Below are positions 8,941 to 18,297 of a stretch of 64,000 nt of DNA, piece after piece. How positions within the stretch are numbered: position 1 is the first letter of the stretch; each line of letters begins with the position of its first letter. Source of the DNA: Winogradskyella wandonensis (lineage in GTDB: Bacteria > Bacteroidota > Bacteroidia > Flavobacteriales > Flavobacteriaceae); contig NZ_SMGI01000001.1 of the NCBI RefSeq assembly GCF_004346845.1, positions 124,001 through 188,000 on the forward strand, written 5' to 3'. The notes beneath the pieces were generated by a model that was not told the origin of the DNA, searched no databases, and saw nothing but the letters and a program-made list of their open reading frames with translations. A program made the position numbers and the translations under genes.

Positions 8941-9456
8941 TTATAGTTCATCAATGTCTTCTCGTAACTTTTTTAAAGCGCCATAAACACGTTTTTCCAC
9001 CGCTTTAACAGAAATATCTAGTAATTCTGCAATTTCCTTAAAACGTTTACCTTCGGCGCGATTCATTAAAAACGCAACACGTTGTGGCTCGGTTAAGCGT
9101 TCTAGAGCGAGTTGAAGTTTTTCGTTATATTGTTTTTCTTCTAATACAAATTCAGGAGATTCGTTAGTGCTCTTTTTTTGTGGTTTTTGTTGGTGTTTTA
9201 GTACTACTTTTTGATGAGCAACTGCATTAAGCATCATGTTGTTAGCGGTTGTAAATAAAAAACTCTTGGCTTTTTCTGGAGGAACCTTTTTGCAATTATC
9301 CCATAATTTTATAAATGCATCTTGTACTTTGTCTTTTGGATTTAATGTACTGCCAAATTTGTAATATAAAAAGTCATGAAGATTTTTGGAGTGTTTTTTA
9401 AATAGTGAAGAAAATACATGTTCTTCGCAACTATTTTCATGAATTTGTCTTGGCAT
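8941..9456 (-). CDS. ECF RNA polymerase sigma factor (FecI type)
   Basis: 171 residues with sigma region 2 (FKKHSKNLHDFLYYKF, then VQDAFIKLWDNC, about 18-55) and region 4 helix-turn-helix (EGKRFKEIAELLDISVKAVEKRVYGALKKL, about 130-165). It would direct RNA polymerase to the TAGGGTAGGGAT-type sites found before fecR and before the divergent lipoprotein gene. Its own upstream region instead carries TAAATTTA near the start, close to the housekeeping -7 element, so basal transcription is probably by the primary sigma factor. First gene of the sigma - fecR - receptor cluster. Confidence 0.93.
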   Translation of the reverse strand: MPRQIHENSCEEHVFSSLFKKHSKNLHDFLYYKFGSTLNPKDKVQDAFIKLWDNCKKVPPEKAKSFLFTTANNMMLNAVAHQKVVLKHQQKPQKKSTNESPEFVLEEKQYNEKLQLALERLTEPQRVAFLMNRAEGKRFKEIAELLDISVKAVEKRVYGALKKLREDIDEL

Positions 9457-9497
9457 AGGATATGTCGGTTGCCGTAAATTTAAAAAAAATTAAGATG

Positions 9498-9532
9498 TAG
9501 GGTAGGGATAATTCCTTTAGTCTTGTTTTATA
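9498..9532 (+). promoter_or_regulatory. Putative ECF-sigma promoter of the repeat lipoprotein gene
   Basis: TAGGGTAGGGAT (9498-9509), 12 nt spacer, CTTGTTTTATA (9522-9532). The first box is identical and the second box 9/11 identical to the copy before fecR, with the same spacing and the same orientation towards the downstream gene. The ATG follows 24 nt after the second box. Confidence 0.65.
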
Positions 9533-9556
9533 AGAAATCAATAAAACCAATTAATC

Positions 9557-11830
9557 ATGAAATCCTACTTAAAATCGTTAGTTGTAACATGTTTTGCACT
9601 ACTCCTTTTTGCCTCATGTCAAGATGAAGCCGTTCAAATAATTAATCCTACCGACCAAGAAGCAATTGTGCCAAATTCGGCATTGTCTCACTTAATGTTG
9701 CGCACATCTGCAAATGCGACATCAGAAGATAATTTTTTAGATAATTCAGACTGCTTCTCAGTAGAATTACCAGTTACGGTAATAATCGGTAATATTACCA
9801 TTACTATAGAAGACGAAGAAGGTCTAGACGAATTAGAAGAATTGCTAGAGAATTTTGAAGGTGAAATTCCAGAATTTGTTTTCCCTATTACCTTAATATC
9901 TGGAGATTATTCCGAAAATGTTATTGAAAACCAGGAACAACTAGATAATTTAATCGAAAATTGTTTGGACGATTCCGATGAGATAGAATGTGTTGATTTT
10001 GTATATCCAATATCTTTCTCAGTATTAAACACACAGTTTGTACTTATCGATACCGTAACAATTAATAGCAACGAAGAGTTGTATGACTTTCTAGACGATT
10101 TAGAGGAAGGCGGAGCAAATATTGTAGCTTTAAATTTCCCAGTAACTTTAGAGTATGCAGATGGAGAAACAATTACCGTTAATTCTAACGAAGAATTGTC
10201 TAATGCTATTGAAGCTGTAGATGACGATTGCGATGACGACGACTTTATTAATTGTGATGTTGCTGAAGTTAAAGAAGCACTAAAAGAATGTAAATGGAAA
10301 TTAGACGATGAGTTTAATGATTTTGATGGTCTTACAGTAACCTTTAACGACGATTTTACGCTTGAAATTACAGGTCAAGATTTTACCGAGGTAATCACAG
10401 GTAACTGGACAGTTACAGAAACTGATAACGGAACATATTTAGTATTATCTGAATTGTCCGCCTTGCAAGACGATTTAGGAGGCGAATGGTTAATTACAGA
10501 TTGTGACGATGACGATATCGATATTGTCAAAGGCGATTTAGAAATAGACTTAGACCGTATTTGCGAAACAGATTTAGATTGTAACGCAGAGAGCTTGTCA
10601 GACGAATTGGTAGAATGCTATTGGTTTGCAGGAAGCGATTTAATAGATGGTCTAGATAATAAATTCGTGTTCACAGAAAACGGAACTATTAAAGTCTATT
10701 CAAATAATGAGTTTATAGAAATTGGTGTTTGGAATGTTGGTGTTGAAGGAAATACACTTACTTTAGTGTTAGATTTCACAGGAGATTATCAGTCACTTTC
10801 TGGTGTTTGGGAAGTCGTAGCGTGTCATGAAGGTTTCTTCGGACTAGAAAAGGACGGAAACATACTTCACTTAGAGCAAGAATGTTTCGATGAAAACCCA
10901 TTTGACTGTTATCCAGAAGAAGGCGTGGAGTTAGTAAAATGCGATGAGAATAATGATGGATTCGCAGTATTTAACATCTACGAAGCTGTACCAAGCTGTG
11001 ATAATTCTGGTGCGCCAGTTACGATTTCATTCCATACAACGTCAGAAGGCGCTGAAAATGATGCTGATTATTTAGAAGGTGCAACAGCTTATACTAATCT
11101 TAGTAATCCTCAAACGGTTTACGTAAAAGTTGCACTTTTCAATAATCCTGAAGAGAAATTAATTTACCCGGTAAAATTAATCGTCGAAGATTGTAATCCA
11201 AACCCTTTTGAGTGCTTTAGTAGTTTTGATGCAGTTATGGAGCTTTGCGATGAAGGGAACGACGGTTTTGAGGTATTTAATTTAACAATTGCTTATGCAA
11301 ATTGTACCCCATTTGCAGATGTTGTTACATATCACGTATCTCTAACAGACGCAGATGCAGATGTAAATGCCATTGCTAATCCAGAGTCTTATGTAAATTT
11401 AACTGCACCTCAGACTATTTATGTAAGAGTAGAGGTTGGAGATGCTTACGAGGTCTTTGAGTTACTATTAAAATTAGAAGACTGCACACCGCCGGGTGCA
11501 TGTACGGAAGAAGATGTAGATGGTATTTTAATGACTTGTAAATGGAAAATAACAGAGCTTAATGGAGACGATAATTTAATTACATATAGATTAGATTTCA
11601 ATGAAGGTCAAGAGTTAGTTGTAACAAATACAGGAAACAGCGATACTATTATCGGAACATGGTCTACATCTACAAACAACAATGGTGGCGTAGATGTGCT
11701 TTTCGACGGAATTAATGGCGCAGATATACAGGCGATATCAGGAAATTGGACTATTGTAGAGTGCACAGCAGAGCAATTGATTTTCCATAAGGATAGTGAC
11801 CAAATGACACTAGACAAAATTTGCGAATAA
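9557..11830 (+). CDS. Large acidic repeat lipoprotein, probable partner of the ECF/FecR/TonB-receptor system
   Basis: 757 residues, Asp/Glu-rich. A lipobox (LLFASC, Cys21) marks a lipoprotein. Three repeat types follow. (a) About 45-230: paired units with FPVT.. strands and EEL helices, such as FPVTLEYADGETITVNSNEEL. (b) Three units of about 100 residues starting with a C-K/Y-W motif and holding a G-x-W strand (about 233-335, 337-440, 650-757). (c) Two modules with the CDExNDGFxVFNL start and PQTxYVxV end (about 447-645), the same module found in the T9SS protein at 39776. No family name is recognised for the whole. It is divergent from the sigma gene and preceded by the same promoter motif as fecR. 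Function is unknown; surface ligand or co-receptor is inference. Confidence 0.85.
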   Translation: MKSYLKSLVVTCFALLLFASCQDEAVQIINPTDQEAIVPNSALSHLMLRTSANATSEDNFLDNSDCFSVELPVTVIIGNITITIEDEEGLDELEELLENFEGEIPEFVFPITLISGDYSENVIENQEQLDNLIENCLDDSDEIECVDFVYPISFSVLNTQFVLIDTVTINSNEELYDFLDDLEEGGANIVALNFPVTLEYADGETITVNSNEELSNAIEAVDDDCDDDDFINCDVAEVKEALKECKWKLDDEFNDFDGLTVTFNDDFTLEITGQDFTEVITGNWTVTETDNGTYLVLSELSALQDDLGGEWLITDCDDDDIDIVKGDLEIDLDRICETDLDCNAESLSDELVECYWFAGSDLIDGLDNKFVFTENGTIKVYSNNEFIEIGVWNVGVEGNTLTLVLDFTGDYQSLSGVWEVVACHEGFFGLEKDGNILHLEQECFDENPFDCYPEEGVELVKCDENNDGFAVFNIYEAVPSCDNSGAPVTISFHTTSEGAENDADYLEGATAYTNLSNPQTVYVKVALFNNPEEKLIYPVKLIVEDCNPNPFECFSSFDAVMELCDEGNDGFEVFNLTIAYANCTPFADVVTYHVSLTDADADVNAIANPESYVNLTAPQTIYVRVEVGDAYEVFELLLKLEDCTPPGACTEEDVDGILMTCKWKITELNGDDNLITYRLDFNEGQELVVTNTGNSDTIIGTWSTSTNNNGGVDVLFDGINGADIQAISGNWTIVECTAEQLIFHKDSDQMTLDKICE

Positions 11831-11873
11831 AAAGAAAAATATACCGCTTACAGGCTTTTAGTTTGTAGTTTGA

Positions 11874-11908
11874 AAAGAGTCACTTTATTAGTGACTCTTT
11901 TTGTTTTT
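11874..11908 (+). terminator. Intrinsic terminator after the repeat lipoprotein
   Basis: Perfect 10-bp stem AAAGAGTCAC/GTGACTCTTT with a 7-nt loop, followed by a T-rich tract. Confidence 0.9.
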
Positions 11909-11981
11909 ATTTAATAACAACCACTTCGATAATCTCTTGTAAATTCTTAAATTTGCCACTTGTTAAACTAGAAAAGAGATT

Positions 11982-13313
11982 ATGTTCAATAATTTAAGTG
12001 ATAAGTTAGATAAAGCGTTACATGTATTAAAAGGTCATGGTAGTATTACAGAAGTAAATGTAGCCGAAACCTTAAAAGAAGTAAGACGTGCGCTTTTAGA
12101 TGCCGATGTTAACTTCAAAATTGCCAAAGAATTTACAAATAAAGTAAAGGAAAAGGCACTGGGCCAAAATGTATTAACGACATTACAACCTGGTCAATTA
12201 ATGGTTAAAATCGTTAAAGACGAGTTGACCGAGCTTATGGGTGGCGATGCAGAAGGTATTAATCTTTCTGGTAATCCAAGCGTAATTTTAATGTCAGGTT
12301 TACAAGGTTCTGGTAAAACAACTTTTTCAGGAAAATTAGCCAATTACTTAAAAAATAAGAAAACTAAGAAGCCTTTATTAGTGGCTTGTGATGTATACAG
12401 ACCTGCGGCGATAGACCAGTTACATGTTGTGGGAGAGCAAATAGGTGTTGAGGTGTTTAGTGATAGAGGAAACAACGACCCGGTTGCGATTTCAAAAGCA
12501 GGTATTGCGCATGCAAAGGCAAATGGACACAATGTGGTAATTATAGATACTGCTGGGCGATTGGCTGTAGACGAAGCCATGATGACGGAAATTTCTAACA
12601 TCCATAAAGCCATTGAGCCACAAGAAACACTTTTTGTTGTAGATTCTATGACAGGTCAGGATGCTGTTAATACGGCTAAAGCTTTCAATGATATCTTAAA
12701 TTTCGATGGTGTTATTCTTACCAAGTTAGACGGTGATACAAGAGGTGGTGCTGCAATTTCTATTAAGTCTGTAGTTAATAAGCCAATTAAGTTTATTGGT
12801 ACAGGTGAGAAGATGGAAGCTATAGATGTCTTCTATCCATCACGTATGGCAGATAGAATTCTTGGAATGGGAGATGTTGTCTCTCTTGTAGAACGCGCCC
12901 AAGAGCAATATGATGAAGAGGAAGCGAGAAAGCTTCAAAAGAAGATTGCCAAAAACCAGTTTGGGTTTGATGATTTCTTAAAGCAAATTCAGCAAATCAA
13001 GAAAATGGGTAACATGAAGGATTTAATCGGAATGATACCAGGTGCAGGAAAAATGATGAAAGATGTAGATATTGATGATGATGCATTTAAAGGTATCGAA
13101 GCTATTATACATTCTATGACACCGACCGAACGTTCTAATCCAGGATTAATGAATGCAAGTCGTAAAAAAAGAATAGCAAAAGGTTCTGGTACCTCTGTAC
13201 AAGAAGTCAATCAGCTATTAAAGCAGTTTACGCAAATGAGCAAAATGATGAAAATGATGCAAGGCGGCGGCGGAAAGCGTATGATGCAAATGATGAAGAA
13301 TATGCCGCGCTAA
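11982..13313 (+). CDS. ffh: Signal recognition particle protein Ffh
   Basis: 443 residues: N domain (1-95), G domain with P-loop GLQGSGKTT (106-114), DTAGR and TKLDGDTRGGAA, and a Met-rich M domain (about 300-443, ending QMMKNMPR) that binds SRP RNA and signal sequences. It delivers nascent membrane proteins to the translocon. Length and motif order are normal. It is followed by folD after 38 nt on the same strand, so co-transcription is possible. The SRP RNA gene was not recognised in the window. Confidence 0.98.
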   Translation: MFNNLSDKLDKALHVLKGHGSITEVNVAETLKEVRRALLDADVNFKIAKEFTNKVKEKALGQNVLTTLQPGQLMVKIVKDELTELMGGDAEGINLSGNPSVILMSGLQGSGKTTFSGKLANYLKNKKTKKPLLVACDVYRPAAIDQLHVVGEQIGVEVFSDRGNNDPVAISKAGIAHAKANGHNVVIIDTAGRLAVDEAMMTEISNIHKAIEPQETLFVVDSMTGQDAVNTAKAFNDILNFDGVILTKLDGDTRGGAAISIKSVVNKPIKFIGTGEKMEAIDVFYPSRMADRILGMGDVVSLVERAQEQYDEEEARKLQKKIAKNQFGFDDFLKQIQQIKKMGNMKDLIGMIPGAGKMMKDVDIDDDAFKGIEAIIHSMTPTERSNPGLMNASRKKRIAKGSGTSVQEVNQLLKQFTQMSKMMKMMQGGGGKRMMQMMKNMPR

Positions 13314-13351
13314 TACGCCACTTACAATAACACAACCAACAACACAACAAT

Positions 13352-14233
13352 ATGACAATTTTAGACGGAAGAAAAACCAGTAACGACATAAAGAACGAAA
13401 TTAAGGCCGAAGTCGATAGAATGAAGGCAAATGGTGAAAAAGTACCACATTTAGCCGCAGTAATTGTAGGTAACGACGGCGCTAGTTTAACTTATGTTGG
13501 GAGTAAAGTCCGTGCGTGCGAGCGTGTTGGTTTTGAGTCTACAATGGTGCGTATGTCTAACACAACTAGTGAGATTGAACTTCTAGATAAAATTGAAGAA
13601 TTAAATAACGATGATAACATCGACGGATTCATTATCCAGTTGCCATTACCTCCACAAATTAATACACGAAAGGTTTTAATGGCGGTAAACCCAGACAAAG
13701 ATGTAGATGGTTTCCATCCCATGAATTTTGGAAAAATGGCACTAGATATGTCAACGTTTATTCCTGCCACACCATTTGGGATTTTAGAATTATTAGATCG
13801 CTATGGTGTAGAAACAGATGGCAAGCATACGGTTATTATTGGGCGTTCGCACATAGTTGGTCGTCCTATGAGTATTTTAATGGGGCGTAAGGGCTTTCCT
13901 GGCAATTCTACAGTAACTTTAACCCATAGTCACACCAAAAATATTACGCAGATAACCTCACAAGCAGACATTGTTATTTCTGCGCTTGGTATTCCGCAGT
14001 TCTTAAAAGCAGAAATGGTTAAAGATGATGCTGTAATTATCGATGTAGGAATAACGCGTGTGCCAGACGACTCGGAAAAAGGGTATTACATTACCGGTGA
14101 TGTAGATTTTGAAAACGTCAGCAAAAAAGCCAGTTTTATTACCCCAGTTCCTGGAGGTGTTGGTCCAATGACTATTGCCATGTTACTTAAGAATACGTTA
14201 TTAGCAAGAGAGCAGCACAGAAAGAATAAGTAA
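13352..14233 (+). CDS. folD: Bifunctional methylenetetrahydrofolate dehydrogenase/cyclohydrolase
   Basis: 293 residues; interconverts 5,10-methylene-THF, methenyl-THF and 10-formyl-THF in one-carbon metabolism. Visible signatures are the catalytic YVGSK lysine region (about 49-53), the FIIQLPLPPQI segment, DVDGFHPMN, the Rossmann part GRSHIVGRPMS and the C-terminal PGGVGPMT. Length is normal. It lies 38 nt downstream of ffh and is convergent with the VOC gene 21 nt later. Confidence 0.97.
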   Translation: MTILDGRKTSNDIKNEIKAEVDRMKANGEKVPHLAAVIVGNDGASLTYVGSKVRACERVGFESTMVRMSNTTSEIELLDKIEELNNDDNIDGFIIQLPLPPQINTRKVLMAVNPDKDVDGFHPMNFGKMALDMSTFIPATPFGILELLDRYGVETDGKHTVIIGRSHIVGRPMSILMGRKGFPGNSTVTLTHSHTKNITQITSQADIVISALGIPQFLKAEMVKDDAVIIDVGITRVPDDSEKGYYITGDVDFENVSKKASFITPVPGGVGPMTIAMLLKNTLLAREQHRKNK

Positions 14234-14254
14234 TGTCGCTGTATACGCTAATTG

Positions 14255-14677
14255 TCACTTTGCAAATAACTGACTCATATCTTTAAAAGCTTTAAACTCT
14301 AAAGCATTGCCACTTGGGTCTTTAAAGAACATGGTAGCTTGTTCGCCTACTTGCCCTTCGAAACGTATATAAGGTTCTATAATAAATTTGATGTATTTAG
14401 ATTTTAAGAGTTCTGCAAACTCATGAAACGCATTCCAAGGTAAAACGACGCCAAAATGTGGTACCGGAACATCCTTGCCATCAACAGCATTGGTTGGTGC
14501 TTCTACAGATTTTTTATCGCTTAGATGAATAACTAATTGATGCCCAAAAAAATTATAATCTACCCAATGATTACTGCTTCTGCCTTCTTCGAAATTTAAA
14601 GTATTGCTGTAAAAATTACGACATAATTCTAAATCATGTACAGGAATAGCTAAATGAAATGGTGAAAGATTACTCAT
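14255..14677 (-). CDS. VOC-superfamily (glyoxalase/dioxygenase-like) protein
   Basis: 140 residues with two beta-alpha-beta-beta-beta units: [21 protein letters not shown] at the start and a second unit containing VPHFGVVL and [13 protein letters not shown]. Candidate metal ligands are His8, the His of PHFG and the Glu of LEFK. The fold is clear but the reaction is not predictable; members include glyoxalases, dioxygenases and resistance proteins. The ATG overlaps the stop of rluF (ATGA type), so the two are translationally coupled at the end of a five-gene minus-strand run. Confidence 0.85.
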   Translation of the reverse strand: MSNLSPFHLAIPVHDLELCRNFYSNTLNFEEGRSSNHWVDYNFFGHQLVIHLSDKKSVEAPTNAVDGKDVPVPHFGVVLPWNAFHEFAELLKSKYIKFIIEPYIRFEGQVGEQATMFFKDPSGNALEFKAFKDMSQLFAK

Positions 14678-15441
14678 CGTTTTCTTCTATTTTGTTTTAA
14701 GTCTTTTGGTTGAAATGTTTTTCTCGAATCACTAATCAAATCACTCAATTTTTTAAACTCGTCTTTAGTGAGTTCACGGTATTTCCCAACAGGAACATCA
14801 AGTTCTATATTCATTATACGAATACGCTTTAAGGTCTGTACTTCGTAATTTAGGTAATCGCACATTCGACGAATTTGCCTGTTTAAACCTTGCGTCAGTA
14901 CAATGCTAAAGGTATATTTATCGATACGTTTTACTTTACATTTCTTTGTGCGTTGTCCCAGTTCTTCAATATAAATACCGCCAGCCATGCGCTCAATAAA
15001 CGTTTGTGAAATAGGTCGGTCTACAGTAACTATATATTCTTTTTCGTGATTATTACTAGCACGAAGAATTTTGTTAACGATATCTCCATCATCAGTAAGT
15101 AAGATTAACCCTTCACTTGGTTTATCCAATCTTCCAATTGGGAAAATCCGTTTGTGATATCCAATAAAATCGATGATATTATCTTTCTCAACACGCGTAT
15201 CTGTAGTACAAACAATACCAACAGGTTTGTTAAATGCTAAGTAGGTAAAGTCTTTTTGGCGTTCACCAATAATTTCGCCATCAACTTTTACAACATCCTC
15301 TGGAGCGACTTTAGTTCCCATTTCTGGTACAGCATCATTAATGGTCACTCGTCCCGCATCGATAAGGCGGTCAGCTTCGCGACGTGAGCAATAGCCAGCT
15401 TCACTAAGAAATTTATTAAGTCGTTTTAAGTTATCAGACAT
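14674..15441 (-). CDS. rluF: 23S rRNA pseudouridine synthase, RluF/RsuA family
   Basis: About 255 residues. An N-terminal S4 RNA-binding domain ([21 protein letters not shown]) precedes the synthase domain with catalytic [18 protein letters not shown] and the C-terminal [14 protein letters not shown] motif. It isomerises uridine in rRNA; the RluF assignment rests on [20 protein letters not shown] and KCKVKRID segments. An ATG 15 nt further upstream is open, but it overlaps a TACTTTTG -7 element, so the ATG at 15441 is the better start and leaves almost no leader. The stop overlaps the VOC start. Confidence 0.9.
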   Translation of the reverse strand: MSDNLKRLNKFLSEAGYCSRREADRLIDAGRVTINDAVPEMGTKVAPEDVVKVDGEIIGERQKDFTYLAFNKPVGIVCTTDTRVEKDNIIDFIGYHKRIFPIGRLDKPSEGLILLTDDGDIVNKILRASNNHEKEYIVTVDRPISQTFIERMAGGIYIEELGQRTKKCKVKRIDKYTFSIVLTQGLNRQIRRMCDYLNYEVQTLKRIRIMNIELDVPVGKYRELTKDEFKKLSDLISDSRKTFQPKDLKQNRRKR

Positions 15442-15445
15442 GCTG

Positions 15446-15453
15446 CAAAAGTA
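15446..15453 (-). promoter_or_regulatory. -7 element of rluF
   Basis: TACTTTTG on the minus strand fits TAnnTTTG and sits 4 nt before the rluF ATG, predicting a leaderless or near-leaderless mRNA and ruling against the upstream ATG. Confidence 0.55.
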
Positions 15454-15462
15454 CAATAAAGA

Positions 15463-16290
15463 TTAGCGATTAATAAACTCAATTAGCTTTGGCGTAATTG
15501 ATTTGTCTTTTAATCCATGTCCAAAACCTACTGTGGTGAGCAATTCACCTTTTTTATAACGATTGGCAAATAATAAAGCATCCTCGTAAGGGATGATTTT
15601 ATCTTTTTTATCATGGATAATCAAGCCTTCAACTTCAAAATTTTTGGTAAAATTAGCTGCTGAAAAATAATCTGTTTTCTGCCCAAAGCGTTCTAATACA
15701 ATATTGTCTAATCCATTTGAAATACGCTTGTTGTAGCCCATCATTTGCTTGTATCTGCTAAATACACCAGTAAAATGTGCCGGAGCTCCTAAAGTGATAA
15801 GTTTTTTAACAGAAGGTAAATCGTGATTATGCAAACAGAATATACTTGCCATTCCGCCTACAGAATGTCCAATAAAAACTTCTGGCTGAAAAGCTTTAGC
15901 AACCACATTTATAAATTCTGAATATAAAACAGCATTAAATTGTTTACCTTCTGAGTTTCCGTGCGCAGGAGCATCTAGTGCTACAATATTATAGTCTTGA
16001 GATTTTAAATCGTTTAGTAGATAATTCCATCTGGCGGCATTGCTCTCCCAGCCATGAGCAAGTAAAAGAGTTTTGCCTTTACCTTTCCAATTGTACACAG
16101 ATATAGAAAGGTTTTTATAAGAAAAAGAGCTTTGCTCAGCGTCTTCTATTATAGCTTTTTGTGCATCAGTATAACTCCCTTTTCTCGGCGTTGCAAAGAG
16201 TTGTAAAGCCTTATTTGAAGCATATTTAGGAGAAATATAACTCGTTGCATTAAGGGCGTTTCCAATAGATTTAATAACAAAACTACTCAT
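15463..16290 (-). CDS. Alpha/beta hydrolase
   Basis: 275 residues of the alpha/beta-hydrolase fold. Visible are the oxyanion strand LLLAHGWESNAARW, the nucleophile elbow GHSVGG (Ser in the centre), an acid-containing strand VEGLIIHDKKDKIIPY and a late catalytic His in GFGHGLKD. Substrate unknown; family members are esterases, lipases and C-C hydrolases. No signal peptide, so cytoplasmic. It lies between cupin (1 nt gap) and rluF (21 nt gap) in a minus-strand cluster. Confidence 0.88.
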   Translation of the reverse strand: MSSFVIKSIGNALNATSYISPKYASNKALQLFATPRKGSYTDAQKAIIEDAEQSSFSYKNLSISVYNWKGKGKTLLLAHGWESNAARWNYLLNDLKSQDYNIVALDAPAHGNSEGKQFNAVLYSEFINVVAKAFQPEVFIGHSVGGMASIFCLHNHDLPSVKKLITLGAPAHFTGVFSRYKQMMGYNKRISNGLDNIVLERFGQKTDYFSAANFTKNFEVEGLIIHDKKDKIIPYEDALLFANRYKKGELLTTVGFGHGLKDKSITPKLIEFINR

Positions 16291-16291
16291 A

Positions 16292-16666
16292 CTATTGGGC
16301 TTCTCTATTTACGGAGTCTATCGAAAAAGCAGGTAGACATATAGCTAAATATTCGCAAGGTTCTGCAAAAGGATTGGAGTATTGTAGTCTCGTATTTTTC
16401 TCCACTTTTATCGACTGACCAGCTTCCAAAATTACGGTCTCATCGTCAATAATAAATTGCTTTTTCCCTTTGAGAATAAAGGTGTACTCATCAAATTCTG
16501 GAGTTTGAAAAGGCTCAGACCAACCTGGAGGTGCAATCATATATGCAATACTAATTTCAGAATTTCCGTCTGTGGCATTACCAAAATGTTCTTTTATGAT
16601 TTTACCATCGTCTGTTGGAACAATAAATGGTGAATTTTGAATGGTATATTTCTTCGATTCTGACAT
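16292..16666 (-). CDS. Small cupin-domain protein
   Basis: 124 residues with a single cupin barrel: PFQTPEFDEYTFILKGKKQFIIDDE (motif 1, with Glu but few metal His) and a motif 2 of type NPFAEPCEYLAICLPAF. The usual HxH of metal cupins is not obvious, so it may be non-metal or bind a small ligand. It sits 1 nt before the hydrolase start, implying co-transcription. Function unknown. Confidence 0.8.
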   Translation of the reverse strand: MSESKKYTIQNSPFIVPTDDGKIIKEHFGNATDGNSEISIAYMIAPPGWSEPFQTPEFDEYTFILKGKKQFIIDDETVILEAGQSIKVEKNTRLQYSNPFAEPCEYLAICLPAFSIDSVNREAQ

Positions 16667-16700
16667 TAAATGAAATATTTTTTAAAAAATGCGGATGACT

Positions 16701-18239
16701 CTAGCGCATCATTTTAGTTAAAATTCCGAGTACGCTTCTAATTACCGTTGGACTCGTTAAAACCTTAAGTAAAGGATTCTGCCTAGAAGAACGTCTTCGG
16801 CTTGTCGATGTTTTTCGTTTAGTTTCCGCTTTTTTAAGTGCTTCTTTTTCCGCTTTTGCCTTTTCTTTAGCTTCTTCAGCTTCAGCTTGCTTTATTTTTT
16901 CATTGAGCATTTCATAGGCGCTCTCACGGTCAATCTCCTTATTGTATTTCTTGGCTAGTTCTGAGTCCGAAAGTAATTTGCCTAATTCAGCCTCGGTCAA
17001 AATATCCATACGGCTCATTGGTGCGCGCATCATGGTTGCTGCTAATGGCGTTGGTTTTCCTTTTTCGTTTAAGGCAGAAACCAGAGCTTCACCAATTCCC
17101 AAAGAGGTTAGCACTTCGGCTGTATCGTAATAATCGGTATCAGGATAATTCTGTGCGGTTAATTTGATGGCTTTTCGGTCTTTAGCTGTAAATGCTCTAA
17201 GCGCGTGTTGTACTTTAAGACCCAATTGCCCGAGTACAGCTTCTGGTACATCAGTAGGGTTTTGCGTTATAAAATATAAGCCAACACCTTTACTACGGAT
17301 GAGTTTTACAATACTTTCAATCTGATTTAAGAGTGCATCAGAGGCTTCATTAAAAATTAAATGTGCTTCATCAATAAACATAATAAGTTCTGGTCGTCCG
17401 CTATCGCCTTGTTCTGGAAATGTTGAATAAATTTCAGCCAGTAAACTTAACATGAATGTTGAAAATAACTTCGGTTTATCTTGAATATCCGTTAAACGAA
17501 TAATGTTTATGTAACCGCGACCATTCTCATCAATACGCAGTAAATCTTGAGTATCAAAAGACGTTTCACCAAAAAAGAGGTCGCCACCTTGTTGTTCAAT
17601 TTCAATAAGTTTTCTTAAAATAGCACCAGTGGATGCAGTAGAAATTCGCCCGTAAGCTTCTTCAAATTCTTTTTTACCTTCCCCTGTGGCATATTGTAAA
17701 ATCTTTTTGAAATCTTTAATGTCTAAAAGTGGTAATTGGTTGTCGTCGCAATATTTAAAAATCACAGAAATAATTCCCGCTTGCGTTTCGGTAACATCTA
17801 AAATTCTTGAGATTAATACTGGACCAAATTCGCTAATCGTCGCACGTAAGCGCACACCATCTTGCTCTGAAAGTGTCATGATTTCAACAGGGAAGGCTTT
17901 TGCATCAAAAGGCAAACCTATTTTTTTGTGACGCTCATCAATTTTTGGATGTCCAGGACTTGGTTGCGCCAATCCACTTAAATCGCCTTTAATATCCATG
18001 AGCAACACGGGAATTCCTTTCTCGGATAAATTTTCGGCTAAAACTTGGAGTGTTTTGGTTTTTCCTGTTCCTGTAGCACCAGCAATTAAACCGTGACGGT
18101 TCATGGTCTTTAGAGGTACGTTTACAAAGGCATTTGTCATGGTTTCGCCTTCGAGCATTGCTGCGCCAAGTGTAATGTAGTCGCCTTTAAAGGTATTGCC
18201 GTCGTTTATATGTTTTATAAAAGTGTCTTTATTGCTCAT
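16701..18239 (-). CDS. HerA-like ATPase, DUF853/YjgR family
   Basis: 512 residues. Walker A GATGTGKTK (about 54-62), Walker B LIMFIDEAHLIF (about 287-298), sensor region LYFITQNPTDVPEAVLGQLGLKVQHALRAFT, and a basic Lys/Glu/Arg-rich C-terminal tail (about 450-495, ending in TSRRRSSR). This is the YjgR/DUF853 branch of HerA/FtsK-like ATPases; a role in DNA processing is presumed from the superfamily but has not been shown for this branch as far as I know. First gene of the minus-strand cluster running to the VOC gene. Confidence 0.88.
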   Translation of the reverse strand: MSNKDTFIKHINDGNTFKGDYITLGAAMLEGETMTNAFVNVPLKTMNRHGLIAGATGTGKTKTLQVLAENLSEKGIPVLLMDIKGDLSGLAQPSPGHPKIDERHKKIGLPFDAKAFPVEIMTLSEQDGVRLRATISEFGPVLISRILDVTETQAGIISVIFKYCDDNQLPLLDIKDFKKILQYATGEGKKEFEEAYGRISTASTGAILRKLIEIEQQGGDLFFGETSFDTQDLLRIDENGRGYINIIRLTDIQDKPKLFSTFMLSLLAEIYSTFPEQGDSGRPELIMFIDEAHLIFNEASDALLNQIESIVKLIRSKGVGLYFITQNPTDVPEAVLGQLGLKVQHALRAFTAKDRKAIKLTAQNYPDTDYYDTAEVLTSLGIGEALVSALNEKGKPTPLAATMMRAPMSRMDILTEAELGKLLSDSELAKKYNKEIDRESAYEMLNEKIKQAEAEEAKEKAKAEKEALKKAETKRKTSTSRRRSSRQNPLLKVLTSPTVIRSVLGILTKMMR

Positions 18240-18297
18240 TCTCTCAAAATTTTTATAAAAATACTGTAATTTTAATCAAGTTAAAAACATCAAAATC

